Both the position numbers and the translations under genes were made by a program. From Acytostelium subglobosum LB1 (Eukaryota > Evosea > Eumycetozoa > Acytosteliales > Acytosteliaceae), in NCBI RefSeq assembly GCF_000787575.1, contig NW_012236530.1, positions 1,122,734 to 1,186,733 of the forward strand: a DNA stretch of 64,000 nt, in the 5' to 3' direction. This document shows, in pieces, positions 1 through 11,501 of the stretch. The notes beneath the pieces were generated by a model. It was not told the DNA's origin, ran no database searches, and was given only the letters and a program-made list of their open reading frames with translations. The stretch's first letter is position 1. Each line of letters begins with the position of its first letter.

Positions 1-2005
1 ACTTGGGACGCTGGTTGACAAAGTACTGCACCGACTCGGAGGCGCGGCCCGAGTAGTATGGGTGGCCATGATGCAGGATGATAAGGTTGTCAAACAGGTC
101 AAAGATCTCGGCTGATGGCTGATGAATACTGAAGATGATTGTGCGGTTCCTGTTCTTGGCCAGCTGCTTGAGTAGTGTCATCAGCTCGCTGGCGCTGTGG
201 CTGTCTAGGCCAGAGGTTGGCTCGTCTAGGAATAGGATCGATGGGTCGACCAGCAGCTCGGCGGCAATGCTCAGTCTCCTGCGCTCGCCTCCTGATATAC
301 CTCTGTTCTCTGGTGTTCCAATACGGTTGTGTGCCACGTGTGATAGGCCGAGTTCGGCCAACACAGAGTTGACTCGCTCGACCTTCTTGGGAGGCGCCAT
401 CGACTCGGGCAGCTTCAGCATGGCCGTGTAGTGAAGGTGCTCAAAGCATGTCAGCGTGCCAATCATGATGTCCTCCTGCGTGACATAGCCACTGATTCTC
501 TTGAAGTTTGGCGGCATCTTTGCACCATTGATCAGCACCTCGCCTGTAATGTCACCAACGTTCTTCCTGCCCGAGAGGATGTCGAGGAGCGATGTCTTGC
601 CCGAGCCCGAGAGACCCATGAGGGCGGTCAGTTGGCCAGGATAGCAGGCGCCACTCACATTGTCGAGGATGGTGGTGACCTTGCGGTCCTTGTTGGAGAA
701 GAGTTTCTTCTCGCGCACGATACACGTGATGTTGTTGAACTTGAGCTCGCAGTTGATGTGCACGTCGACCGTGGGCTTTCGTCTCTCCTGCTGCAGATAG
801 ACAATGTAGTAGACGATGGTGGCAATAAGGATCAGTCCGACGACGATCGTGCCACTGGAGAGATAGACGTAGAGCAGGTGCGTGTAGAGGACAGGCACGG
901 GCGGGATGGGAGGGGGCGGATGGCACTCGCCCGAGTTACACGCCAGGGGGATCGCAGGTATGATGGCCGAGATGATGTTCTGCCAGAATGTACAGTTGCC
1001 AGACTTGTCACAGCTGAAGCTTGATGGGCCTGTGACTCCAGAGATGACACCACCCAAGAAGAAGCCACAATAAGAGGTGCACGCACAGCTGCTGTTGCCA
1101 CACTGTATTGCCTGTACCTGTCCTGGCAATATATCAATGTTGCACAATGTAAAGTTGCAAGAGAAGTACAGAGGAACACCAGTCTCCTTGTAGTAGAGAT
1201 GCATCGAGCATGTTCCCTCACTAGTATTGTATGATGGAGTGGGGAAGAGGCAATCCAATGATGCTGACGCAGTGCTGTTATTCAAGTCTCCATTCACTTG
1301 GGGACCTAATGTGTAATAGTTCAATCATTAAGTTAATCAATCAATCCATTCATTCATTCATATGGGATGATCCCCTACTTACTCGTGACGACACAACTGT
1401 AGTACTTCTGTTTGTACAAGTAGACTGACTTGTCACATACGTTGGTGGAGCAGGATGAGTTCTGCATGCACACTGTTTGGTACCATCGATTCAAAGTCAG
1501 TAGATGTACTCTCAATCGATCGATACTACATACCATTGCACTCTAAGCCTGACCATCCATCTGGACAAACACAGTATCTTCTGACACCTGGCACATAGAT
1601 TGGTGGACAGAAACGACCTGCGTTACAGGGCATGTTGTCCCAGTCGTAGGTGGTGTCATTCTCATACTCGCAATTGGGACCATAGTATAAGGGATTGCAG
1701 AGACATGATGAGATTCCGCCAGATTGTTCACATGAGCCTTGTCCCCACTGTGAGTAACAGTCGTATGGTCCACATAGTCCTTGTGAGTTGAATTCAAACG
1801 TTGTCTGATTGCATGTCTGACCTGGAAAGTATGGATCATCAGAAGAACTTTGAACTGATTGTTGTTGTTGAGATTGATATATACTATTGTCAACATTAGG
1901 TGTAGAGTCGACATCTTTTACAACAATCAGTAATATGAGTAATATGCATAATGATCGACTATTAATATTATTATTTTGGAATGGTTTAATTAATGACCTT
2001 GTCAT
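1..2005 (-). CDS. ABC transporter G family, extended N-terminus (5' part only)
   Basis: Half-size ABCG (white-type) transporter, cut by the window edge. Exons 1534-2005, 1383-1472 and <1-1305 give about 620 residues. The protein opens with a signal peptide. An extracellular Cys-rich, EGF-like head of roughly 250 residues follows (exon 1 has CLCNPLYYGPNCE and CVCPDGWSGLEC). Next come a Pro-rich linker (cPPPPIPPVP), one membrane span (around 785-850), and the nucleotide-binding domain: Walker A GLSGSGKTS near 590-625, signature ISGGERRR near 276-303, Walker B LFLDEPTSGLDS near 210-240. The C-terminal transmembrane half lies outside the window. An extracellular Cys-rich head before a G-type ATPase domain is also known in some plant ABCG proteins; the substrate cannot be predicted. 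The first intron (61 nt) joins after ECN to give NVCMQ and keeps the Cys spacing. ABCG identity is sure; the exact orthologue is not. Confidence 0.9.
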
Positions 2006-2556
2006 TGTGTAACATGTCGATTCTAGAATTATATTGTTGTTCTATATATATATATTATATCTTTATGAAGGGTATTATTACTTATCAATTAATATGAATG
2101 TTTGAATAATAAGTTATTAATTATTACAACTAGTTAACACAATAACAGTTATAAATTAAGATTGTTTGAAAGAGAGAGAAGAGTGAGTCAAGATCAAGTT
2201 GACAGAAGTTGAATGAATGAACACCACAACCACACCACCTTCATTCTCACTCCTACACCGCCAAGATGACTTGCCAGATGCAAACAAGGTCAACAACAAC
2301 ACCCCAAATACCATCCATCCCACTCAATCCTTCTAACTAAGTGTGTGGTGCCACTTTAGCCCTTGTCCCCATAACCAATTTAGGACTCGAGTGAGATAAT
2401 AAAGGATACGTTTTATTTATTTGTTGATGACTGTACAATTATATTTCATTCTTTGAGAATAGTAATCCAATCAAACTCTCCCTAGTTTTAAATGATGACA
2501 AATCGCCCCCTTTTCAACGTATATTTGTTGATAAATAGTCTTTGCGAAAAAACAAA
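2006..2556. other. AT-rich intergenic region
   Basis: Holds the presumed promoter of the ABCG gene (its ATG is at 2005 on the minus strand), with AT-rich stretches and (TA)n around 2043-2060. I see no coding frame of interest. The stretch 2200-2400 is richer in GC (CCACAACCACACCACC-like) but shows no open frame or RNA fold I can support. Confidence 0.5.
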
Positions 2557-2627
2557 TGCTCTATCATATAAGGGTTAGTATCCTGGACTTTGAATCCAGT
2601 CATCTGAGTTCGAATCTCAGTAGAGCA
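2557..2627 (+). tRNA. tRNA-Gln (anticodon TTG)
   Basis: A 71-nt cloverleaf. The acceptor stem is TGCTCTA/TAGAGCA. The anticodon stem CTGGA/TCCAG carries the loop CTTTGAA, so the anticodon is TTG (reads CAA). The T arm has GAGTTCGAATCTC. A T7 run just downstream (about 2631-2637) serves as pol III terminator. It is identical over all 71 nt to the copy at 17023-17093. Confidence 0.95.
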
Positions 2628-2846
2628 AATATTTTTTTGTTCTTCAACTAGAAAGAATTTTATAAATATCTTTTTTGAGGTGACCTCCCACGGCGATGAG
2701 GAGGTCCCACATAAATGATACCCAATATTCAAAAAAAAAAAAAAAAAAAAAAGAGAGGTGATCCCGCCAAAATTTAGAATTGTTATTTGAAGAGTGATCA
2801 AAATGATAATATTTTATTATTTTTTGATAATGTTGACAATTGTATA
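2628..2846. other. tRNA downstream flank with hairpin and A22 tract
   Basis: After the tRNA terminator lies an inverted repeat, GACCTCC (2682-2688) with GGAGGTC (2700-2706), then about 25 bp later a run of 22 A (2731-2752). The A-run sits about 104 bp past the tRNA 3' end. That is where dictyostelid TRE3-type non-LTR retrotransposons insert, so the block may be a short 3' remnant of such an element. No coding part is left to confirm this. Confidence 0.3.
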
Positions 2847-3404
2847 TTATCCACATACATAATGACCATTGACTATTGGACAACATGCTGGATTTAGTCG
2901 TCCACAACCTCCATTTGGTGGATTATATACTTGACAATGTGAATTGATGTAGTCTCCAGACTCGTTTGACCAATTCCATGAACCACCGTTAATTCCACTA
3001 CCAATACGATTGGCGACCTCTGCAGCTGCGCACAAGTACTCGGGACCATTCATCTGGCTAAGGTTGCCAAAATTGTTGCTACAGGCAGACACACAGTAGT
3101 TCCACATTCTGGTGCTGGCATCAATACAGACGCCACTTAATGGGTTAGTTGCCGTACAAGTACCAGACCAAACACAGACTCCACAGCCGACAATGGTCAC
3201 AACCGCACCAAAACACATGAAAGCACAGGTTCCCCAGCCTTGACTAGTGACCATTCCAGTGCGGGACTTAAAATCTTGGGCAAGGTGGTTGGCATCATCA
3301 GTCGTGAGGGCCTTCCAACCCTTAATACCTTGTCCAAGGGAAGCTTGAGTTAATAAAGTCATCAAACAAATGACCTTGATGAGTTTAATGTTAATAGAGA
3401 ACAT
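2847..3404 (-). CDS. Small secreted Cys-rich protein
   Basis: Single-exon frame of 185 residues. I start at the Met at 3404, not the in-frame Met at 3467, because the former places a typical signal peptide (MFSINIKLIKVICLMTLLTQ, cleavage probably after the ASLG region) at the N-terminus and the longer form only adds Ile/Asn-rich sequence of 5'UTR type. The mature part has about 16 cysteines, several in close pairs (CGVCVW, ACCP), a Gly-rich middle and N-glycosylation sites (NWSN, NLSQ). It is probably a disulfide-stabilised extracellular or vesicular protein. I do not recognise the family. It lies upstream of the NDP kinase gene in the opposite direction. Confidence 0.75.
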   Translation of the reverse strand: MFSINIKLIKVICLMTLLTQASLGQGIKGWKALTTDDANHLAQDFKSRTGMVTSQGWGTCAFMCFGAVVTIVGCGVCVWSGTCTATNPLSGVCIDASTRMWNYCVSACSNNFGNLSQMNGPEYLCAAAEVANRIGSGINGGSWNWSNESGDYINSHCQVYNPPNGGCGRLNPACCPIVNGHYVCG

Positions 3405-4231
3405 TGATTGATTGATGTGATTAATAATAATAATAATATATATGTTAATTATATTATATAATAACACTCTATGTCTATTTATACCAATTGATTAATGGTT
3501 AAACTACCTGGTTTATTTTCATATTTTAATCCCCAATCAAAATAAACTATTTTGATTGATTCCAAGACTTAGATATGATCCAGTTTTTATTTTTATTCCC
3601 TGAAAAGCCAAAATTGATCGATCATCTGAAATAAAGAAGATTTTTTGGTTGGAGGAGTATCAAGGCAATCAATCTCATCAATTAGGTATTTGTTGAAACA
3701 AATAATAATATTTACATTATCTTGATTCATTCAATTGATACATTCCATTTGAATTGTTTTTCAGTTCTGGGAAGATCCATTTCTTCAACTTTAATTGTCT
3801 CAAACTCGTATTATTCGAACCCAACTTCCAACATCATCACTCTCTTCTGGTGCTTCCAAGTTGGAATGTTGTTCTGGTCCTCGTTCTTTTACCAACTCTG
3901 TCAATCACTGGATAAAACTTAACTCATCTATGCATCTTTCAATACTTTGTGAGACCGAAAAATAACTCAATAATGTAAATTCCACCCATGGTATTAAATT
4001 AGAAGACACAAAAATAATAATTCTTATTAATTATAATAATGTTGTCTTTGATTAATTATAAAGACAAAAATAAGTTAGAGTTAATGAACTTCGTTCTTTG
4101 AGGTTTAAAATAAAAATCAAAAAAATCAAATTGAAGATGACGTTCATGATGATCAAAAAGAATGAACAGAGCACAGCAACAACTCAGTATTCGACTCACA
4201 AACATACACACACATTAAAACTTACTTAGAC
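3405..4231. promoter_or_regulatory. Divergent intergenic region
   Basis: About 830 bp between the 5' ends of the secreted-protein gene (-) and the NDP kinase gene (+), so it must hold both promoters. It is AT-rich with homopolymer runs. Short open stretches around 3722-3922 on both strands have no convincing composition or homology and are not called. The 60 bp before the NDP kinase ATG are CA-rich, as expected of a 5' leader. Confidence 0.4.
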
Positions 4232-4690
4232 ATGTCTACCGAGAGATCCTTCATTGCCATCAAGCCAGACGGAGTTGCCCGCAACCTCGTTGGAGAGATC
4301 ATTGCCCGCTTCGAGAAGAGAGGTTACGTCCTCGTCGGTCTCAAGCAGCTCGTCCCAACCGTCGAGATTGCTCAGACTCACTATGAGGAGCACAAGGAGC
4401 GTCCATTCTTCTCAGGTTTGGTCACCTTCATCACCAGCGGCCCAGTCGTCGCCATGGTCTGGGAGGGTAAGGGTGTCGTCGCCACCGCTCGTGCCATGAT
4501 CGGTGCCACCAACCCACTCTCCTCCGCCCCAGGCACCATCCGTGGTGACTACGCCATCGATGTCGGCAGAAACATCATCCACGGCTCTGACTCCCCCGCC
4601 TCCGCCGAGCGTGAGATCAAGCTCTGGTTCAACGAGTCCGAGCTGCTCTCTGTTGCCAAGCCAAACCCACACATCTACGAGTCAAAGTAA
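4232..4690 (+). CDS. ndkC: Nucleoside diphosphate kinase
   Basis: Intronless 152-residue NDP kinase, the usual length of cytosolic group I enzymes. It moves the gamma-phosphate from ATP to other NDPs through a phospho-histidine. Visible hallmarks are [15 protein letters not shown] at the N-terminus, the Kpn-loop region [16 protein letters not shown], and the active-site motif NIIHGSDS with the catalytic His near residue 118. There is no mitochondrial presequence, so it should be cytosolic. Codon choice is strongly biased toward C-ending codons (GTC, ATC, CTC), typical of a highly expressed gene. The symbol follows the D. discoideum cytosolic NDP kinase naming and is a family assignment. Confidence 0.97.
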   Translation: MSTERSFIAIKPDGVARNLVGEIIARFEKRGYVLVGLKQLVPTVEIAQTHYEEHKERPFFSGLVTFITSGPVVAMVWEGKGVVATARAMIGATNPLSSAPGTIRGDYAIDVGRNIIHGSDSPASAEREIKLWFNESELLSVAKPNPHIYESK

Positions 4691-4871
4691 ACGACGCACC
4701 AATAAAGGCCAAGCTCTAACAAAGCATTTGTCTCTGTTGGTGGATCTTCTACCCGTATAATATCTATCTCAATGTCTACTCTTCATCGTCTTCTTCTCAC
4801 CTCCCAAGTACTCCAATGATAGATTGATTGTTTTAGATGATCTTTATTGTGTTGTCCTTGCTCAGGAGACC

Positions 4872-7800
4872 TTATGATCTATGCAACAAGTCTTGAAGCT
4901 TCCTCATCAATAGCTCAATCATGACAGACTTCTATTTGTTTGATTGATTGAATGAATGAATGTTAGATGACATTGTTGACAACTTCAGTACTGTCTAACT
5001 TACCTCGTGAAGAGATTGAATAGAGTCACAAAGACGTTGGTTCAATGAAGGCACTTCCATCTCAAAGATGTTGCGTAGTTTGGCAAGTAGTTCGCGACTC
5101 TCCTCGGGTGATAGTACTGAGGATGGGTTGTTAAGAGAGTTGGGCGTCTGCATCTGTGACATGTATCTAAGTGAGTTGGCCAGTGGAGAGGTGGTCTGGG
5201 TAATCTTCATGGTGCTGTCTGATCCATTCTGGCTGCCCTTGAAGTAGCCAACGACGCTGCTCATAAGCTTCTGAGTGGTGAAAGTGGGGGCCTTGGACTC
5301 TTGGAAGATGGAGGATGTGGTGGCTGTGGGACGCTTAACTGGTGTGGTCGAAAGATCGCTCAGTTCAAGTGCGCCATGTGTCGACGAGGTGAGTCTTGGG
5401 CTTGTGGTCGATGCCGTTCCAACAGTGGACGATCTCTGCTGTTGGGAAGAGGAGAGCAACTCTGGTGAGCTGGTGGACACTGGATGAGTGAACAGATAGC
5501 TGACCGAGCATGAGTAGTAGAATGCATGGGAGACGACCAACAACAACAATGACTCAATATTCTCGACCAGCACACTCCTTTGCATTGTGGCCGCGGCCAA
5601 CATCTGACCAAGTTTCTGTTGCACCATCTGATTCCTCTGTGTTATGTTGAAGTAGAGTTCATCGTCTTGTGCCAGTATCTAAAGATAAGTGTGCGCGTTA
5701 GTCATCCTGGTCATGGTACCAGTGGGCCTGGCAAGGCAAGGTACACATACTTGTTTATATTGTACGTTGGAGAGCTGTTCCACATTGTCATTGTTGTATG
5801 TAAGGAAAGTGATGAGCTCTGCGCTTTGATTGTAGTCGATCAGACTGTCCACAAGATATTTGAGTGGCAGGTCCATTGATGGTAGTGATCCAGATGTCGC
5901 GCCAATCTTGGAAATTGATACGTTGGAAGTGAAGCAAATCGTTCCAAACTTGGAGTCTAATTGATTGATTGATGTGATGTAATGTTAGTGGACGTGGACA
6001 TGGACCTGAACTCAAGGCCAGCTAACTTACCTGACAATATGGACACTCTTCTACAATATAATAGGATGTCTCGACATAACAATGTGATCTGGGTCTTGAC
6101 ATCGACATCGAATAGGGACTTCTTCTCCTTGACAATGTTGTTGAATTGTTGTCTGGACTTGAGCTCAATCTCTTCATCACTACTGGCAACGACCTCTGTA
6201 CTCTTGGTGGTCTTGCTATACTTGGACAACAGTGCCAATAGCAATGAGTGTGTCTTGTTCAGATGTACCTGGTGCTCGATCGATGCATGCTTGGATATCT
6301 GAGCATAGATAAACACTGTGAGCTGGAGGATGCTGAGTGTTGAAGTGGTGATATGTTGATGCGAGTCCTGCAGGATCACCTTGAACAGGTCAGAGTGTGT
6401 GGCCACAAATGTCGATATCTGATTGTGGACATCGAGGCGATCGTTTGACAGCAGGAACAGACCGGCCAACAGACGCAGTGCGGGGATCAGCAGGTGCAAA
6501 AAGATGCCATCGGCAGTGTCCTGTTCGGTTGGCATGTGATTGAAGAAGTGGCACTGCTGCAGACAGTTGATGATGTTGTTGTTCATCAACACGCGCACAC
6601 CGTCCTGCTGCTGCGACACTTGAAGCAACAGCGACATCTGAGCCTCGTAGACGCGAAGCTCCCTCATTCCAACCTTCTCCCAGCTGTTGCCCAGTAGTCT
6701 TGCGCATTCCTGTACGACGCTGCCAATCAGACCCTTGTCCTCGATGAATCGGAGTGTACGGTTGCCGCGGTGTGGGTCGGCCGCCACTAACATCTGGAGA
6801 CATGTGAGTGCGGCGATCTTCCAACCGCTCGAGAATGAGTTACAGTCGGCAGAGAGAATGCGGATGAATCGGTCCTCGACCTTTGTGATCAGGATCAAGT
6901 TGTATCGCTCCATTGACTTTAGCTCGTCGGCTTGAGGTGGGTGGCCGCCAAGTCTGATTGATGAGGTGGTGCCATTGGTGGAGGAGCCAAGTGGATGGTC
7001 CTTCTGCTGTTGTTGCTCCTCTTGCGTCAGCTGGAGGTAGTTGATGATGGCCGTGTAGGCAATGCCCCTGATTGGCTGGTAGGGCGAACGCAAAACAGTC
7101 TGGAGCAAGCCCTCGAATATGCCCTTGATCTTGGTCTCTAGCACCTCGTTGAATGTGTTGAGTGGGTATGAGTTCTTCTTGATCTTGAGCACCGAGAGCA
7201 GAGTGAGAATCGTGTAGCCAATGGACACGCCGCAAGCCACTGGATAGCGCTCGTTGAAGAACTCCATGGCCAGACGCTGGAGCAGCTCCAACGGGATCAC
7301 CTCGTCGATCGACATGATCAGATCTAGCTGCAGGAATGAGTCGTTGACAAACTGTTTCCAGCCCTCGAGTGCGCGTGTCTTTGATCCGAGCAGTGTGATG
7401 AATGCGTTCAGTCGGGCACATGTCTCGAGCTCCTTCTCAATTTCGGCGGTGGAGGGGTAGCGACTGTCCTTCTCGAGATGCTTGCGCAGCAGGGGCAGAT
7501 CGATCACCTGGCAGTCGCGGTATGTTGTGAGACAGGTCGACTCGAGCACTGGCGACATCTCAAAGATCCTGGGCTTTTGCAACTCAGGGAACGTAAAGTC
7601 GATGATGTTGAACAGTGAGAGCACTTGGATGGCCCCAGGCGCCTGGTTGTCAAGTGCTGTGATCTGCTGGCCGCCCAACAAACTGGAGAAGTAGGCCTTG
7701 GTCGAGAGGTCGGAGGTGGTGTGGCCCGTGATGGCCATGGTCTTGAGCAGCCAGGACAACGAGGATATATGTGCGCCCTTTAGACGCTCAGAGCCGGGCA

Positions 7801-10800
7801 CGCTGGCTTCTGCAATTTGTTGTTTGAGCAGGGCGATGCTGTCGCGATAATAGTTGATCTTGAGGTACTTGATCATTGGTCTGCTCGTGGCTGGATTGGA
7901 AGTCATCTTGTGGACAATGTCGTGGTAACAGTCGTTGAGGTGAGGGTACCTGGCGACAAACTCGCGTGTTGACATCTTTTTGATGATGACCGAAAGACAT
8001 GTGCGAGCATTGATCTCAAAGTCTTGCGACAGGTCGTACGTGGATGGACATCCGAGCAGGAAATGTGCCAGAGTGTAGTTGCTGTTGTTGGCCGTCTTCT
8101 CAAGACAGAATAGGATGAGCTGTGCGATCGTCCACTGGATAGAGTTGGCGCCATACTGCTGGAAGTGCGACTCTTGCTGATAGAAGCCACCTGTGTAGTC
8201 CTCCTGCTCGGGCTCAGAGAAGTCGAGCACCTTGACAAACTTCTCTAGAAGCGCATCGGCCGATGGCGATGCCAGGAACAGGGTGGAGATGCGCTGTGTG
8301 TACACTTCGAACGAGTAGATCAGTCTGAGTGCCTTGAGGCCGATCTCCTTGTTGGCGTGATCGACCAACTTTGCGATACTAATGATTGGCGACGACTTCA
8401 TCGATGACAAATGAGTGACTGTCGAGCGTGCATCCTCCACCGAGTACACTGTGCTGTCCGACACGAACAACAAAATGTCCAAGCAACGACACAATGTCAT
8501 CTGGAACAGTTCATTTGGTTCGTTGGCCTGTGTAATCTGATCGGTGTGTGTTAGTTGGGTGATTGGAATAGTTCCATTGAATGAGTAGACTAACTTACAT
8601 CTTCATTGGAGGCAGTCTCGATAATGGCAATGATGGTCTTAAGAGTGAGATTGTGGCTGTCTTTGGTGAGCTCGAGGTAGAGTGCATAGACTGGATGCGA
8701 GCGATCGATGTGATGGTTGACAACGGCATGCTTGAACTGTGAGAGACAAAAGACAAAGATATTGAGAATGGTCAGTGTGAATCTCCATTTGTCCTGAATG
8801 TTGATAAAGGCCTTGTTGTTGAATGATGAGAATAGGTTCATGATGTGCTCCAAGTATCCACTCATCAATCTATCGTTGGACCGATCAAACAAGAATGGCG
8901 ACGCCTGTATCAGCTGATAGAACAGCTCCAAGAACTGCTGAGTGAATGGGAACTCGCCATGTTCCGAGCTCTGTGACTCCATTCGCAGTCCAGCAGGGAA
9001 TATCTGTGACTCGTTCAGAAGTCTCCATATCTAATATGAGTGTAATGTATCTTGTAAGTATGTTTGATTGATTGATTGATTGATCGAGGACAGGGGTGCC
9101 TTACCTCTGGTACATATGCTTGGTACTTGGCGCAGGCTGTGATGGCCTTGAGCGTGGTGGACTTGAGGCCAACAGAGACGGGCGCAGTGATGTAACGGAA
9201 GAATAGCTGGAGGATTGAGGTGCTGCGACTGAGCATCTGGGCGAGGTGTGGCGAGTAGTTGATGACCTCGGTGATGAGACAGAGGAAGGCATTGAGCGCC
9301 TCTGTGTCATTTGGCGACAGTTCAGTGTTGGGTTGATTGAGTCCCTCGACGTAGAATTGCATATGTTGCAATATCTTGTTCCAAGTGAATTGCGACGAGT
9401 CCTTTGTAAAGAAGTTGTACACCTCAATACCATTGCACACGGTGAGTGCGCCCATCATCCTGAATGAAGTGATGATCAGTGGGTTGGGTAACTGAAGCCA
9501 CAACATCTTAAGGTATCCACAGTTCTCTGAGAACTCCCAGAACTTCTTGGACGACTGTGCTCCATTGCTATAAATGCTCGTCAAGAACTGGTTGAAGCTA
9601 TTGAGGAATGGCAAGTCTTTTTGATTGATTGATTGATCGAGTGGGGGTGAGTATGTGAGCTGGGAGGCTGGGGCTGGGGTTGGAATCATTCCACTTACAT
9701 TGATTCTTTTTATCGATTTGGAATACTTGGATGAGGTTGCAAGCGTATTCGTCAAGGACGTAATAGTAGAAGCCAACGAGTGCTGATGACTTGAATTGAG
9801 GTGCCTCGACTACCTTGGCCAGGAACTCAGCTCCATTCCTATCTTGTGGGAATGCCTTCAAGAGGTATTGATCAAAGTCCTCATACTCCTCCTTGATGCG
9901 CATCAGATAGAACAATGATTTAAGTGTTGATTGGATTGGCAAGTCTAAAGTGTTGATTGGATTGGAGTGGAGTGGCGGAGGGGTTAGTCCCAGATCACAC
10001 GATGAGACCTGATCGATCAATCAAAGAGGCAAACATACTATGCTCCCAATCAGTGTTGATGTCTGTTTGGATCTTGTCGAGGAATTGACTAGAGGTCAAT
10101 TCAGTGTTGATTGATGGCTTCCTCTCGATTGGATTCATCAGGCTGACCTTGGGCTCGACAAACAATACAAAGACATTGAGCATCAACGAATAGGTGATCT
10201 GGAATAGTGGCGCGTAGAATGTCGACGTCTGAGTCTGATTGCTATAAAGTCTCGAGGCCTCCTTCAGTCTCTGTAAGATTGATCTTATCGACTCCTCCTT
10301 GAGTGTGAACTGTAGGGTGGCGTGATCGTGAAGAGCAAGTGAGTGAGTGGACGAGGCCAGGCCATCTGGATGAATTGCTACATACTTGGAAGCTTAACAA
10401 GAATAGACATTCTGTTATCTTTATGCACTCTTGGACACGATAACCAGACTCTCTCAGATTGGTAGGAACGGTAATGTTTCTAATCTTCTCCTCCAATGTC
10501 CTCAACAACACTGTTGCAATGCAGTCCTGAGTCGACAACAAGTCGCATATATAGTTCTGTAATATATCCATCTTATTCTTCTCTCCATTCTCTTCATTCA
10601 AGTACTGTATGATTGATCGATATAGATTGATTGAGTGAGTGAGTGATCGAACGAGGCAGATAATTGATCATGTCAACTACATACATCCAATATTCTCCTA
10701 AGAGTATCAAGATAACATGATCTACTATGATATATAAAGTCCTCTGATAGGTCCAGTAATGTGTTGGCATCTCGTGATGATGTCTGTGTGTTTATGATTG

Positions 10801-11210
10801 ATTGATTGAATGAGTGAGTGTTCACGACTGTTTGATTGATTGAATGAATGATCGACTACAACAACACTTACCATCTCGACAACATGTGCCAATACTTGAC
10901 ATGAGAGATACTCATCTAGTTGAAGTCTATCGGACAGTTGGAATGCAATGGTCAAGAACTCGTCGATGACTTCAATGATTCGCCCACCGAATGTGAACTG
11001 CTTCTTTGACTTGAGATCAGCTCTGATTCTATCCGACTCTGTCTGTGATGCGCGTGCCTTGACCTTCATGAAACGATCTGCAACAAAGACTGCACGCTGT
11101 GCCCATAAGAACTGCATCAGTTCATTATCTGTAGCCGAAGCATTGCCACTTGGACTCTTTAGTAGGGAGACCAATCTTGCGAGTGGTTCAGCAAACACTT
11201 CTTCCTCCAT
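4872..11210 (-). CDS. nup205: Nuclear pore protein NUP205/Nup192
   Basis: Inner-ring scaffold nucleoporin, 1854 residues in 11 exons: 10872-11210, 10685-10783, 10386-10604, 10039-10309, 9699-9944, 9105-9616, 8599-9030, 6031-8536, 5751-5956, 5004-5678 and 4872-4931. All joins are GT..AG and keep frame. Length and all-helical character fit the family. Recognisable stretches are SWLLKTMAI near the middle, NIIDFTFPELQKP, ALEGWKQFVND (compare human ALESWRQLVE), IPLELLQRLAM, and a C-terminal segment VENIESLLLLVVSHAFYY that matches the family's conserved LFILWRHLEYY region. NUP205 pairs with NUP93 and NUP155 in the inner ring. A Ser/Thr-rich insertion lies near 5350-5470. Introns carry TTGA-type repeats. 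Confidence 0.93.
8564..8576. repeat. Palindrome TGGAATAGTTCCA in NUP205 intron
   Basis: Perfect 5-bp arms around TAG, in the intron between exons 7 and 8 of NUP205. It belongs to a set of similar elements at 9681, 41847, 42362 and 62180. Confidence 0.6.
9681..9693. repeat. Palindrome TGGAATCATTCCA at NUP205 5' splice site
   Basis: Perfect 5-bp arms. On the minus-strand transcript it begins inside the GTAAGT donor, so a hairpin here would cover the 5' splice site. Confidence 0.55.
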
Positions 11211-11501
11211 TGTGGTCTGACTGTCTGTCTGATAGTTATATGATGTAATATATATTATACTAACTGATTGTGTTTGGGGCTCGAATGATCATTCATGCAT
11301 TCATTCCCAATCTTCACTTTATTCGTGTTGAACATGACTTTGCGCGCTTTGACAATTTGTGTGTGAGTGTATGATTGCTGGATTTGGAATGATCATTCCA
11401 GGTCATGGATAACTGACTGACTCTGATTGATCCGTTAGGGTATATCCAACCCAAATATGTACTTTATTTGTTCGATCAATCAATCACTCAAACTCTGACT
11501 C
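11211..11501. other. Intergenic, with perfect palindromes
   Basis: Spacer between the NUP205 start and the 3' end of the FNIP gene. It contains two perfect palindromes, GAATGATCATTC (11283-11294) and TGGAATGATCATTCCA (11385-11400). No frame or RNA gene is seen. Confidence 0.5.

Noticed and set aside
431-1024. Long open frame on the plus strand opposite the ABCG gene
   Set aside because: It is antisense to the ATPase domain, whose Walker A, signature and Walker B motifs are all present on the minus strand.
1384-1472. Use of an acceptor giving a 25-nt first intron in the ABCG gene
   Set aside because: An intron that short is not credible; the 61-nt intron keeps frame and the Cys pattern.
2677-2710. 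SRP RNA (7SL) because of GGTGACCTCC
   Set aside because: Only ten bases and a simple hairpin agree. The rest of the SRP helices are missing and a tRNA terminator and an A-run flank it.
3722-3922. 66-codon frame between the secreted-protein and NDP kinase genes
   Set aside because: No homology, and composition does not differ from its surroundings.
8564-8576. Heat-shock element
   Set aside because: Heat-shock elements pair GAA and TTC with two bases between; here there are three, and the copies sit in introns.
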